DNA of 64,000 nt from Isoperla grammatica (taxonomy: Eukaryota; Arthropoda; Insecta; Plecoptera; Perlodidae). How positions within the stretch are numbered: position 1 is the stretch's first letter; every line of letters begins with the position of its first letter. Under the pieces are notes generated by a model. That model searched no databases. It was not told the DNA's origin and saw only the letters and a program-made list of their open reading frames with translations. Location of the stretch: contig OX246746.1 of NCBI GenBank assembly GCA_945910005.1, positions 30,016,298-30,080,297 of the forward strand, in the 5' to 3' direction. Below are positions 1 to 8,765 of the stretch, in pieces. The position numbers and the translations under genes were made by a program.

Positions 1-486
1 CTGAACAGGAGCACATCAGGTATTCTCCTATAACAGGTATTCCTACGAAAAGTAGGCTACTATGATGGTAAATAGTATGTTGGTGGCGTAATGTAGACCT
101 ATATACTGCGGTATTGGTGTGGAAAACCTTCCAGGCAGATGAAAATACGAGTCTTTGTTGTCTCAAGACAAGAAGTTGATCCTCTTCTAACCCTACATCA
201 GCACACTTCACGATAATTAATGGCGACACTTGTACAATAATTAATCATTTCAATCAGCGCTCACTTGAGAAGGGTTATAACTACTCAATTCCACTGTAGT
301 CTCGCTTTACTCCGAAGACATTGAGAGGCGTCCGTGCTCAAGAGACAACCGCCAAGTCGCCTCTTACCTTACGACAGGCAGAGCTATTCTGAAAATCAAC
401 AGCAAATTCCGATGTCCATCAACATAACACAAGGCACAAAAACCACCTTCATATGTTTCCCATAAATCGAACTCTAGTAAAAAAAA
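1..486. other. Intergenic, no recognisable gene
   Basis: AT-rich sequence with no credible coding frame, RNA gene or repeat that I can recognise. It leads directly into the LINE-like coding remnant that follows. Confidence 0.5.
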
Positions 487-855
487 AGTCCACATAATGC
501 CGGTAAAATGCTATATAATAAACTACCCGATTTTATCAAGCGAGAAACCAACATAGACACTTTCAAATCCAAGCTTCATGAATATTTGGTTACACACTCG
601 TTCTATAGTGTGTCAGAATTTCCAAATAGCAAATTAGATCCCATAGCAGATTAATTAGTCGAGTAAATAGATTTTAGGGTAGTGTGTGGAATGATTCGAA
701 GAATGTGGTGTAGCTTACTGTATAGATTAAGACAATGTACTTTACTGTATGTTTTATACTTGTATTTTACTGGCTATGTTTACATTTTATGTACAATTGA
801 CATTTCCAATTTTAGATCTATGTATCTGGCCAAAGGAAGAAATAAATAAATATTT
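487..855 (+). pseudogene. 3' end of a non-LTR retrotransposon (LINE), truncated ORF2 tail plus 3' UTR
   Basis: A short open stretch ends at a TAA at 652-654. Translated from about 487, it reads like the extreme C-terminus of the reverse-transcriptase ORF of Jockey/CR1/RTE-type LINEs: a 'YNKLPDFIKRETNIDTFK' block, then a 'KLHEYL' and a 'FYSVSEF' block. In those families the same order (N-LP, F-K-L, FYS-EF) forms the last residues of ORF2. After the stop come about 200 bp of AT-rich sequence and a GAAATAAATAAATA-type tail near 838-852, which fits a LINE 3' end. Everything upstream (endonuclease, RT core) is missing, the usual result of 5' truncation on insertion. The first ATG in frame (508) is probably not a real start. 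The family assignment rests on remembered pattern similarity only, and the clade is not resolved. Confidence 0.55.
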
Positions 856-2605
856 CATCCCGAGGGCTATACATCTGTATCTGTTTGTGATTGTTGTTTT
901 CTTGGCATTCTTTTTAAATTTGTCATTTTCATATTTTTTAAGTTTTGATGAAGATTGCAGAGTGTGATCGAAAAAATCATTTTTATTTATTTATTTTACA
1001 GAAAAAAAAAATGGATGAAGACACTACTAGATGACTGATATTTGATTTCGGGAACGTTATTTTTGCATCCCATATCGGCTAACTACTCATGAATCTAAGG
1101 AATATCAATAGAATTGAGTTATGCTCACAACTACTGTAGGCCTACTCTCCACATTCAAATTAACTGCAATGTGATCATTATCCACTATAACTGTGGCCCG
1201 TACATGGAAGTGCTTTTGTTAATTCATGTATTTCGTTTTTAATGATGACAATGTTGTCGCTTTACGTCCAAAGTTTTGTCTCAGATGTTTATTTTAAGAT
1301 TTTATTGGGTGATGCACGAAATCCATGATAGCGATGATAGGTTTGAATATGGAACGCAGGAATCACGTTTAAATATAACTTACATCCATAGTGTCCATTT
1401 CATGCACACTGACTGATTCAACGAAAATCAACATGCGTTTTAATTAACACACTCGTACAGGCAGTATTCGGCTTAGTAGAATGCACAAGCCTCATTACTC
1501 ATTAGTCACGTCAGCTGTCTTAAACATTTCCAGGTAACCAACCGAAGGTCGTAATTATCTCTAATGGACCTGTTAATACTATTGGGCTCTGCCTGCTATT
1601 TCGTAACCATGAAAATACTTACGTTGGGGCAACTTTAATAATAGTTGGCAATTATTTTGGAGAGATGCATCTTAATTGCCCTAACTTCTATACGACATTT
1701 TTGGCGATCAAGAGTTCTCTTTTGCAAAATGAAAATTATGTATCAAAAGATAAGAAATTATGTTTTGTTTTATGTAACACTCAATACACAGCACTCAATC
1801 TATATTTTAAAAGTGTGCACTATAGAAAGCTTCAAAAACTTCACGCACGTACGGATTAAGGCAACACTTAAAAGCAATATTTCACGGTAATGATAAATGC
1901 AAATCCTATTCACGAACACAACATTATTATAACATATCATAACCAAAGACGTGGCCCAACCCTATAAAAAGTAATGGTTTTAAGTTAAAAACCCCAATAA
2001 TAAAAAAGTTATCGTTATTTCAAACTACGAGTTCTTTTAACGATGCCAATAAAATGTAACATTGTCTTTCAACTCCAGTTACGAGAAGAGCAGTACACTT
2101 AATACTCTTAAACTGGCGTTCTTTACAATAAACGTTAATACTGTAATGAAAAAAGATGTACGGGCTTCTTTTACGCATTTACATTTTCAATATGGTTTTC
2201 AATGTCAATAAGCAAATATCAAGGAAACAAAGCTACACATGCCCATCGCTATATTCACTGTATGAGCTGGGATGGGCCATATAAATGTATCCAAGAGTTC
2301 CATAGACCAACTTTTCATACCTCGACGGACTTTGGTAGCTGAAGCGTTGGCGGAAGTTGTTTGGTTCGGCCATGGGGAGCTAAATATTTATCAAATTTCT
2401 TAAAACACATTTTAGTGCTATATACTAGGCATCCCTGTAAACACAAATATTAAGGTACAGATTTCGTAATTCGTTTTTAATACGTTTCACATTTAACGAA
2501 TATGGACAGAGGAATAGTAATATTACAACAACGCTACACAATATTGAAAACTAATTAAATAGTGAAGATGTGGTTTCATATAAACTAACAAAATAATATA
2601 GTCCA
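856..2605. other. AT-rich intergenic stretch, nothing recognised
   Basis: Low-GC sequence with only short, non-conserved open frames, such as an overlapping pair near 1645-1890. No domain, RNA gene or structured repeat is visible. It contains palindromic GTAGGCCTAC-like words (near 1137), common in several invertebrate genomes but not diagnostic. Confidence 0.45.
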
Positions 2606-2762
2606 AGAGCCAGCAACATAAAAGCTCCCCTCATAAGGTACATATGTTTTGACTATTGGAATAGGAGCGGAAAAACTACTCTACTAACAAAACGCGCGTC
2701 TTACTCCTCAACGTGGGGGCTTTTAGGCCCCACAGGGGGCCAAAAAAGCCGAAAAAAGGCCC

Positions 2763-3190
2763 AAGGTTCCCCTCATAAGGTACATGGATGGAGTAAACGC
2801 CATTTTGTAGAGATAAGTGTCCCAAATAGGAATTCGAAGAGTAAGACGGGATATTAGGGGGCGTTTACCGATCAGACGCCATTTTACCTAAAAAGGGCCA
2901 TTTTTTATTTACGCACATGCATGCGCTTAAACACTCAAATCATATCCGGAAATGTCTCGAGACGTAGAAAAACATACATTTTAAAGAAATTTTGGGTTAT
3001 TGTCCTCGCCAGACGCCCTCAAAAGGGGCCCAAAATGGCCAAGGTTCCCCTCATAAGGTACATGGATGGAGTAAACGCCATTTTGTAGAGATAAGTGTCC
3101 CAAATAGGAATTCGAAGAGTAAGACGGGATATTAGGGGGCGTTTACCGATCAGACGGCATTTTATTAAGAAAGGTCCACTTTTTGTAAGC
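2763..3190. repeat. Tandem 278-bp module within the left arm of the fold-back element
   Basis: The module starting AAGGTTCCCCTCATAAGG at 2763 is repeated at 3041 (period 278). The two copies are near-identical through the GTAAACGCC, GAATTCGAAGAG and GATCAGACG blocks, then diverge after about 3160. The right arm carries the same two modules in inverted order. A more diverged third copy seems to make up the loop (about 3241-3350), including a CTGGCGAGGACA block shared with 3518-3530. Confidence 0.7.
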
Positions 3191-3226
3191 GGAGCTTCAA
3201 AACTATCGCATCCGGATCGAGGCTGT

Positions 3227-3242
3227 GGGGGGGGGGGGGGGG
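3227..3242 (+). repeat. Homopolymer run of 16 G
   Basis: Sixteen consecutive G lie at the junction between the left arm and the loop of the fold-back element. It could form a G-quadruplex, and its exact length may be a sequencing or assembly uncertainty. Confidence 0.8.
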
Positions 3243-3916
3243 CTGGCGAGGACATCACACAATATCTATGAAATGTATTCACCTCTAGGGGCATTTAAGG
3301 ATGTTTTGGGTGTTAAAGAGCGTTCACGTGTGAAAATAAAAAGTGGCCCTTTTTGGACAAAATGGCGTCTGATCGGTAAACGCCCCCTAATATCCCGTCT
3401 TACTCTTCGAATTCCTATTTGGGACACTTATCTCTACAAAATGGCGTTTACTCCATCCATGTACCTTATGAGGGGAACCTTGGCCTTTTTGGGCCGCTTT
3501 TGAGGGCGTCTGGCGAGGACAATAACCCAAAATTTCTTTAAAATGTATGTTTTTCTACGTCTCGAGACATTTCCGGATATGATTTGAGTGTTTAAGCGCA
3601 TGCATGTGCGAAAATAAAAAATGGCCCTTTTTAGGTAAAATGGCGTCTGATCGGTAAACGCCCCCTAATATCCCGTCTTACTCTTCGAATTCCTATTTGG
3701 GACACTTATCTCTACAAAATGGCGTTTACTCTATCCATGTACCTTATGAGGGGAACCTTGGGCCTTTTTTCGGCTTTTTTGGCCCCCTGTGGGGCCTAAA
3801 AGCCCCCACGTTGAGGAGTAAGACGCGCGTTTTGTTAGTAGAGTAGTTTTTCCGCTCCTATTTCAATAGTCAAAACATATGTACCTTATGAGGGGAGCTT
3901 TTATGTTGCTGGCTCT

Positions 3917-5393
3917 CCGTCTAAATTCATTCTAGAAGTTTAAATTTTAATCGTTGATAACAACCGTAAGGAGTACCATCTTTGAAACTGTTAGTCAAGT
4001 TTTTAGTTCTTACGAAACCACGTCATGATTATTAGCTACTAAAGTATTATTTATAACATAAAAGTTACAAAACGTTAAATTCGCTCTGTAGTAATAATAT
4101 TATAACTAAGAAGTAGGTATAGCTGTTTTCACACTAAAACAATGTCTGCTAACTCATCATGTTTGTCGGTCGCAGGTTGCTAGAGCTTACCGGACGGAAG
4201 TGACATACCAGTACAAAAACAAGCACTTCAAACGGGGGCACATGCTTCAAGGAAAACACATGGACTAAAAGCTTAGACCGACTTTATAAAAATAGTTCAA
4301 CCAATGAATTAGATTTAAGTGTTTACTAACCTGGGTTGGGATTAGCATTGCAATCCATGAAGAAGAACCACATTAGCCAAGTCATCAGTCACTTCAAGTT
4401 CCCCCAGACGCACACATTTTCCCTTTTATCTCCCGAGGAAGGTAAGTCGGAGACTTCTTGATAAGCATTGAACGTCAACAGATTACAAGATATTATATAT
4501 TATATTACCACTGCATAGGTTATTTTATTACCAAATAGTACCGAACTAAGGTTGTAAAGATTAAAATTGTCTAGACCTTTCTCCGCCGCAGCGTATCCGT
4601 TGACTCGGGTCCTCAGAACGCGCTAGATACGTGATGTCACTATTCACGTAATGCCGATGCGTAATCTAAGATTTTCATAAATATAGATGAGGGTAGCCGT
4701 GTATGAAACACAAGGTTTTGGAAGAAAAATGAAACAAAATCCCCAAAAATAAAAAACGGTCCTAAAGAAAGCCCTTAAATTACTACCTTTTGAATGTAAT
4801 TACTTTATGTGTGACTCGTAAATAAATTGAAACTTGATATCACCTAAAATCACTTAGTTTCGACAGAAATTACTTGAGTGTCACTGACTGGTATTAATGA
4901 ATGTAAGATTTAATCACTAATATGCCTGCGTGTGTGACTCGTATTGTTGTAGAGAGAGAGAGAGACAGTTGACCGTCCCGCCAATGAGCAGCTGAGCACA
5001 CGTGTTACTTGTACGAGCGGCGCGCGCAGACTGACACGGCCACGGGCCACGCTAGACACGCTGTCGCTGTGGAGTGTGGACTGCCAGTCTGGTTCAACCG
5101 TTCCTCGGCGGAGCGCCCCAGTATATACCCAGTTTATACCCCAATTTATCTCGCGACAAGTAGCTCGCACTACAGGGATTGCATTACATACATACCAACT
5201 AATTCAAAACCCCCCGAATTCTGCATGTTAAAATTGTTTTAAAATGTTCTAAAATTGACATAAACTAAAACAAAATATATCATCCCCTAGACTAGAGAGT
5301 TTAGTGCTCTTTTATGAATGTTTCTTTGTTACAGTAAATATCTCCGTTTCTCAAATGTTCTTATTTAATTTGAAAGGTGTGTTGCCACAACAC
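3917..5393. other. Intergenic, no recognised gene
   Basis: Mostly AT-rich, with a more GC-balanced patch around 4980-5130. Open frames there (4910-5170 on minus, 5009-5242 on plus) overlap each other on opposite strands and show no recognisable domain. A short AG microsatellite lies at 4951-4964. The sequence around 4800-4830 ends in TAAATAAATTG and could be another LINE tail, but no coding remnant supports that. Confidence 0.45.
4951..4964 (+). repeat. (AG)7 microsatellite
   Basis: Seven AG units in a row, extended by an imperfect ACAG. No associated feature. Confidence 0.8.
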
Positions 5394-5418
5394 TCAGTGA
5401 TGATTTCAGGCATATCCC

Positions 5419-5445
5419 GGGGGGGGGGGGCGGAGCCCCCCCCCC
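5419..5445 (+). repeat. G12 ... C10 hairpin
   Basis: Twelve G (5419-5430), a five-base spacer CGGAG, then ten C (5436-5445) form an obvious GC hairpin. Homopolymer lengths may be unreliable. Confidence 0.75.
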
Positions 5446-5876
5446 GGCAGTTGTAAATGCCCCCCCCTAGCAGATTTAAAAAATCACATGAAGTAATGTA
5501 AATTTGCAAAATACAAGAAAATGAGGTATATTTTTCCACCTCATATAGGACTAGGAAATAAATCGATTTCCACGAAAAACTCAACCACATAAATGTTGCA
5601 ACATTTTATTTTCTATTGAAACGATGTTAGGTAACCTCATATTCGAAAACTGAAAGGATGTCATCGACAGAGACCGTAACCCCCTCCACCCCTGCCTTTT
5701 GTCACGGCTCATCCCTTTCTCAGAATGTGGTCAGCGCCTAGTTGACGGGACAGCTTTTTGGTCTACTCTGTGGTCTCCATGAGGCACTTACCTGACATTC
5801 ACGCATCGATGTTGCCAACTTTGATCAAGTCAACATTGGCTCATCTCAATAACATTTCCATGAACTGCTTAACTGA

Positions 5877-6026
5877 TTGCGAAAACGAGAACACAATAAT
5901 CAAGACACTTTGGATCACTGTATGAGGATCAGCATTGAGGGGCCAGAAAACCCATCTGAAGATCTTGTCAACCAAGTTTTGGATAATTACGCTCGGAAGA
6001 AACCCCGTAGAATCCGACTGCTCTAA
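5877..6026 (+). pseudogene. Possible C-terminal remnant of a hAT-family transposase
   Basis: The frame is open from just after a TGA at 5874-5876 to a TAA at 6024-6026. It encodes a tail containing 'MRISIEGPE', an acidic stretch and a basic 'KKPRRIRLL' end. This R-I-S-I-E-G-P ... K-RR-I layout resembles the last residues of hAT/ZNF862-like transposases as I remember them. The stretch upstream in another frame (about 5822-5938) is also open and could be the same protein after a frameshift. Catalytic residues and the dimerisation core are absent, so it would be non-functional. The assignment is tentative. It lies inside the inverted-repeat pair at 5394-6303, which fits a decayed DNA transposon. 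Confidence 0.35.
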
Positions 6027-6432
6027 ACTGTGTAAGTAAATACCTGGTATTTAAAATAGTAAATAGAATTGTTGATTTTATGATTATCTACACAACTATA
6101 ATATGGCGCTAGATTTCACAATTCGTGTGTATCAGGCTACCCACTGGTTTTAGTATAAACATCACCCATTTTGTGCATCTTGTATCCCACACGCAGGAAG
6201 ACAATTTGTTTCTAAACCCTAAGCCATAAAATGAGTTTCTAATTTAGCAACACCCCAGATTTTTATCAGTCCCCCTAGGAAAAATGTCTGAAATCATCAC
6301 TGACAACACTGAAATAAGAACATCAAGTGTTCTTTAATGTTCTGTCCTTCCTTCCCTAGCCTTCGAAGGCGAAAGAAAATGTCTTTGAAATTCTCAAGTC
6401 TTAAGTGCCCAAAAATTGACTTAATATTTATT

Positions 6433-6436
6433 CAGT
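6433..6436. repeat. Target-site duplication, left copy (CAGT)
   Basis: CAGT immediately precedes the TGTTATGGG start of the 5' LTR and recurs immediately after the 3' LTR at 13335-13338. Four-base duplications are usual for Ty3/gypsy integrases. Confidence 0.85.
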
Positions 6437-6723
6437 TGTTATGGGCATAACTTTTGAATCGTACGGTACTACCCCTCTCACCCCTCGCCACAGAGATAAG
6501 CAGACGACTGGCGTAGGTAAAGATAACGAGACAGTTGTAGTCGAGCGATCGTCCGAGCATTACCTCGATTGAGGGAAGTGATTGCGTGTGCACGTAGAGG
6601 AAACCTAGTCGACGGCGGAGCTACTGAGACTGTTGTGACAGTTAGGCTACCATTGTCTGCACTAGCGTCTTGGACGGAAGTATTCCTTGAACGAACATTA
6701 ACAAGTGCTACCGGTGATTGAGT

Positions 6724-6758
6724 GTTGTTCCGATACTCGGAACATTTACCGGAACAAC
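6724..6758 (+). promoter_or_regulatory. Overlapping palindromes in the LTR U3-like region
   Basis: GTTCCGA / TCGGAAC (6727-6733 and 6737-6743) form a stem with a 3-nt loop, while GTTGTTCC (6724-6731) can alternatively pair with GGAACAAC (6751-6758). The same arrangement occurs in the 3' LTR at 12238-12272. It lies about 160 bp upstream of the TATA-like box, so a regulatory role is possible but unproven. Confidence 0.4.
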
Positions 6759-6915
6759 GAGATACGACTACGACGGCTGCTTATTCCTGGCGTGACGGAC
6801 GGACGCCTGGGGACGGTTCTGGCGAGCTGGCGCATCCCGGACACACCCCCCTACCTGACCTGATTCACCGTATACCGGAGAGAAGGCTGAGGCTGATAAG
6901 TACCCCTGAACACTT

Positions 6916-6922
6916 TATAAAA
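6916..6922 (+). promoter_or_regulatory. Candidate TATA box of the 5' LTR
   Basis: TATAAAA lies in CACTTTATAAAATTAAACG, about 480 bp into the LTR. It is the best TATA match in a GC-balanced to AT-rich transition and would place transcription initiation near 6945-6955. The copy in the 3' LTR is at 12430-12436. Inference from motif only. Confidence 0.4.
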
Positions 6923-7281
6923 TTAAACGTTTTTCATTATAAACATCTTAGTGAATAATATTCTATTATCTTATTTTGTGTGTGAATATTATCTGTCAAT
7001 ATCAACCTGCAATTATTATTGTTTGTTGTTGTAACCTTGGTACTGACGTTAGTCAATGGTTATATTTAGGTGCCAGTGGCTTTATCAATTACACTATTAA
7101 TAAGCATCATCATACTATTGGATTAGTATTACATTATCCATCTTTGTCCCAGAATTATATTTATATTCTTATCATTGTTATTATCCCTATTGTTGTTATT
7201 TATAATGTCACCGTGCGATCACTACGGTTAGTCATTTTGTCCCTGGTCATTGGATTAGGATTATTTATAGTATACTGGTGT

Positions 7282-7597
7282 TTAATTTTGTACGGCATTC
7301 GCCTTGTCAGTGGTACCAACCCAAGAACACTGATACCTGGTACTGTATTAACGGTCACTATATTTGTATCATTGTTGATCGTTTTCATCTATCGTTACTA
7401 ATACCCATGTTAACATGACTATCATTAATTACATTATTATTAATTTTGTAAGGCATTCGCCTTGTCAGTGGTACCAACCCAAGAACATAGATAACTGATA
7501 CAGTCTTATTGGTCACTATATTTGTATCATTGTTGTCGTTTCCATCTATTGTTACTAATATCCATGTTAACATTATTATCATTAATTACATTATTAT
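7282..7597 (+). repeat. 158-bp tandem duplication inside the 5' LTR
   Basis: The segment starting TTAATTTTG(T)A at 7282 is repeated from 7440 with moderate divergence. Both copies contain GGCATTCGCCTTGTCAGTGG, ACCAACCCAAGAACA, GGTCACTATATTTGTATCA and a TTAATTACATTATTATTAAT end. The 3' LTR carries the same pair (12796-13111), so the duplication predates this insertion. Confidence 0.85.
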
Positions 7598-7825
7598 TAA
7601 TTATCACCTAGTCTTATCATTATTAGCATATACAATTGTGACAGCCTCTCTCTATGGTTTCTTGTTTTTCCCACCTTCCCTTAAAAAAAAACAAGTGGAG
7701 CCCTACCAGTTCACATATACGTCTCTCGTCAGGGTACTCCTGAACCTGACCCACCCCCCACCACTGCAGCTAGCCGGCACTCGATCCCCATCGAGTATTT
7801 TCTGCTGTGGGGCACGTAGCAGATT

Positions 7826-7843
7826 TGGAGCCCGACGTAGATT
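7826..7843 (+). other. Candidate primer-binding site
   Basis: TGGAGCCCGACGTAGATT begins four bases after the 5' LTR end (7821). It starts with the TGG expected to pair with a tRNA 3' CCA end. I could not match the following bases confidently to a specific tRNA, so the primer is unassigned. Confidence 0.45.
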
Positions 7844-7901
7844 TGTTGATACTGGCTGTATTTCGTTTCCATTTTGGAGGTTGAATTAACATTAGTTGGT
7901 G

Positions 7902-8765
7902 ATGGAAGTCAACCGCCTATCCAAAAATGAAATTGAATATGAGTTGCTATCTCGTGGACTTCCCGCTACTGGTGCGGCAGACATTTTGACATTTTCTGGT
8001 GAAAAGGGCGTAAGTTTAGGTGCTTTCCTAGATCGAGTTTCTGAGCTAAAGATCGCACGTGGAATAACGGATGAGGAACTTTGGGCATCAGCGGTTGATC
8101 TCTTTGTTGGACCAGCGTTGATATGGTATCGTGCAGCTAGACGTCGTACCACATCGTGGGTAGCACTAGTAGAAGAGCTAAAGCAAACATTTCAGCCAGC
8201 TGATTACGAAGACTGTCTTCTAGAAGAGATACGACTTCGAACCCAAGGAAAAGATGAGCCATTAGAAATTTATGTTGCCGTTATAGAAAATCTTTTTGCC
8301 CGGTTGTCTTCACCAACTTCTGAAAGAGAACGACTAAGAGTTATGAGGAAAAATTTAGCCCCTTACTATCAGGATCGCTTATGCTTGCATGATATTCATA
8401 CGATAAGTGACCTCCTTGTCTTAGGACGGCGTGTAGAGGCAGGACGAGTGCGAACCGAAAAATATACAACCCCTCCACCAAAACAAAACTCGATGGAAAA
8501 GGATCTAGCTTATTGTAAACGAACACCAGAACTTGCCGAGATTGTACAGCCTATGAACCAAATGCGATTAGATGTAGCATCACAGATGAAAACCTCAGTA
8601 CGCAAACCCAGTAATAAACCATGCTGGAATTGCAATGAGCCCGGTCACCCTTATCGCAGATGCTCGCGACCGATGACCCAATTTTGTTTAACTTGTGGCA
8701 CCCCAGGGATACATTACAAAGATTGTAAAAAGTGCCAGAAGGGAAACGCCAAAGGGGGGACCTGA
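7902..8765 (+). CDS. gag: Gag polyprotein of the Ty3/gypsy element
   Basis: This is the structural protein that assembles the cytoplasmic particle and packages the element RNA. The ATG at 7902 gives 287 aa; a TTG six bases upstream is in frame but unlikely as a eukaryotic start. Residues about 5-40 have a basic/leucine pattern ('LSKNEIEYELLSRGL') like the SAP-like N-terminus of many arthropod Gags. Residues about 60-180 form a helical capsid-like region with conserved tryptophans. The C-terminus has a canonical CCHC zinc knuckle (C-X2-C-X4-H-X4-C, residues about 241-254) and a second, unusual one (C-X2-C-X5-H-X3-C, about 262-275) ahead of a basic K-rich tail. An 80-nt leader separates it from the 5' LTR. 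It overlaps pol, which lies in the -1 frame, so pol is presumably made by frameshifting. No internal stop. Confidence 0.93.
   Translation: MEVNRLSKNEIEYELLSRGLPATGAADILTFSGEKGVSLGAFLDRVSELKIARGITDEELWASAVDLFVGPALIWYRAARRRTTSWVALVEELKQTFQPADYEDCLLEEIRLRTQGKDEPLEIYVAVIENLFARLSSPTSERERLRVMRKNLAPYYQDRLCLHDIHTISDLLVLGRRVEAGRVRTEKYTTPPPKQNSMEKDLAYCKRTPELAEIVQPMNQMRLDVASQMKTSVRKPSNKPCWNCNEPGHPYRRCSRPMTQFCLTCGTPGIHYKDCKKCQKGNAKGGT
8729..8762 (+). promoter_or_regulatory. Gag-pol -1 frameshift window
   Basis: Pol can only be entered between the upstream pol-frame stop (8726-8728) and the gag stop (8763-8765). The best slippery candidate is A-GGGGGG-A (8753-8760), where two in-frame GGG codons precede ACC-TGA. 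It is not a perfect X-XXY-YYZ heptamer because the first base is A. An A-run at 8727-8731 is a second candidate. I did not identify a clear downstream pseudoknot by eye. Confidence 0.5.

Larger units (their letters stand above)
2606..3916. mobile_element. Fold-back (long inverted repeat) element, 1311 bp
   Basis: The left end (from 2606, AGAGCCAGCAACATAAAAGC) is the reverse complement of the right end (finishing at 3916). The match continues inward with only scattered mismatches: about 2606-3190 pairs with about 3335-3916, giving arms near 585 bp and a loop of about 145 bp. Each arm is internally modular: a unit of about 278 bp beginning AAGGTTCCCCTCATAAGG occurs at 2763 and 3041, and the mirror units on the other arm are also 278 bp apart (3361 and 3639). 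No transposase frame is present, so it would be non-autonomous. I see no convincing target-site duplication. It resembles Foldback/long-TIR MITE elements by architecture only. A simple palindromic duplication is the alternative. Confidence 0.7.
5394..6303. repeat. Inverted-repeat pair bounding a degenerate element
   Basis: A 16-bp perfect inverted repeat (TCAGTGATGATTTCAG at 5394-5409, its complement at 6288-6303) lies in longer, weaker inverted similarity (about 5353-5420 against about 6270-6330, sharing the ATGTTCTTATTT and GCAT/ACAT blocks). The interior holds a G12/C10 hairpin and the possible hAT tail. It may be a decayed DNA transposon of about 0.9-1.0 kb, or two inverted copies of one repeat family. 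No target-site duplication is seen. Confidence 0.4.
6437..7821 (+). repeat. 5' LTR, 1385 bp
   Basis: Begins TGTTATGGGC and ends CACGTAGCA. It matches the 3' LTR along its whole length except for a C/T difference at about 7419 (C here) and one extra A in the A-run near 7683-7691. It contains a TATA-like box (6916-6922), a palindromic GTTCC/GGAAC cluster (6724-6758) and an internal 158-bp tandem duplication. Short open frames inside it (6722-6958, 6976-7401) recur in both LTRs simply because the LTRs are identical, and they show no protein domain. Confidence 0.97.

Noticed and set aside
749..967. 72-codon hydrophobic frame
   Set aside because: It lies in the AT-rich 3' UTR and flank of the LINE remnant; hydrophobicity follows from T-rich composition, and nothing suggests a gene.
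3019..3503. Two similar small proteins encoded on opposite strands (3019-3294 minus, 3225-3503 plus)
   Set aside because: The similarity is a direct result of the inverted repeat arms of the fold-back element.
4910..5242. Overlapping opposite-strand frames of 77-86 codons
   Set aside because: They overlap on opposite strands, show no recognisable domain, and occur in a GC-richer patch where stops are rarer.
6722..7582. Coding frames inside the LTRs (and their copies at 12236-13096)
   Set aside because: Duplicated only because the LTRs are duplicated; low complexity, start at non-ATG codons in part, no domain.
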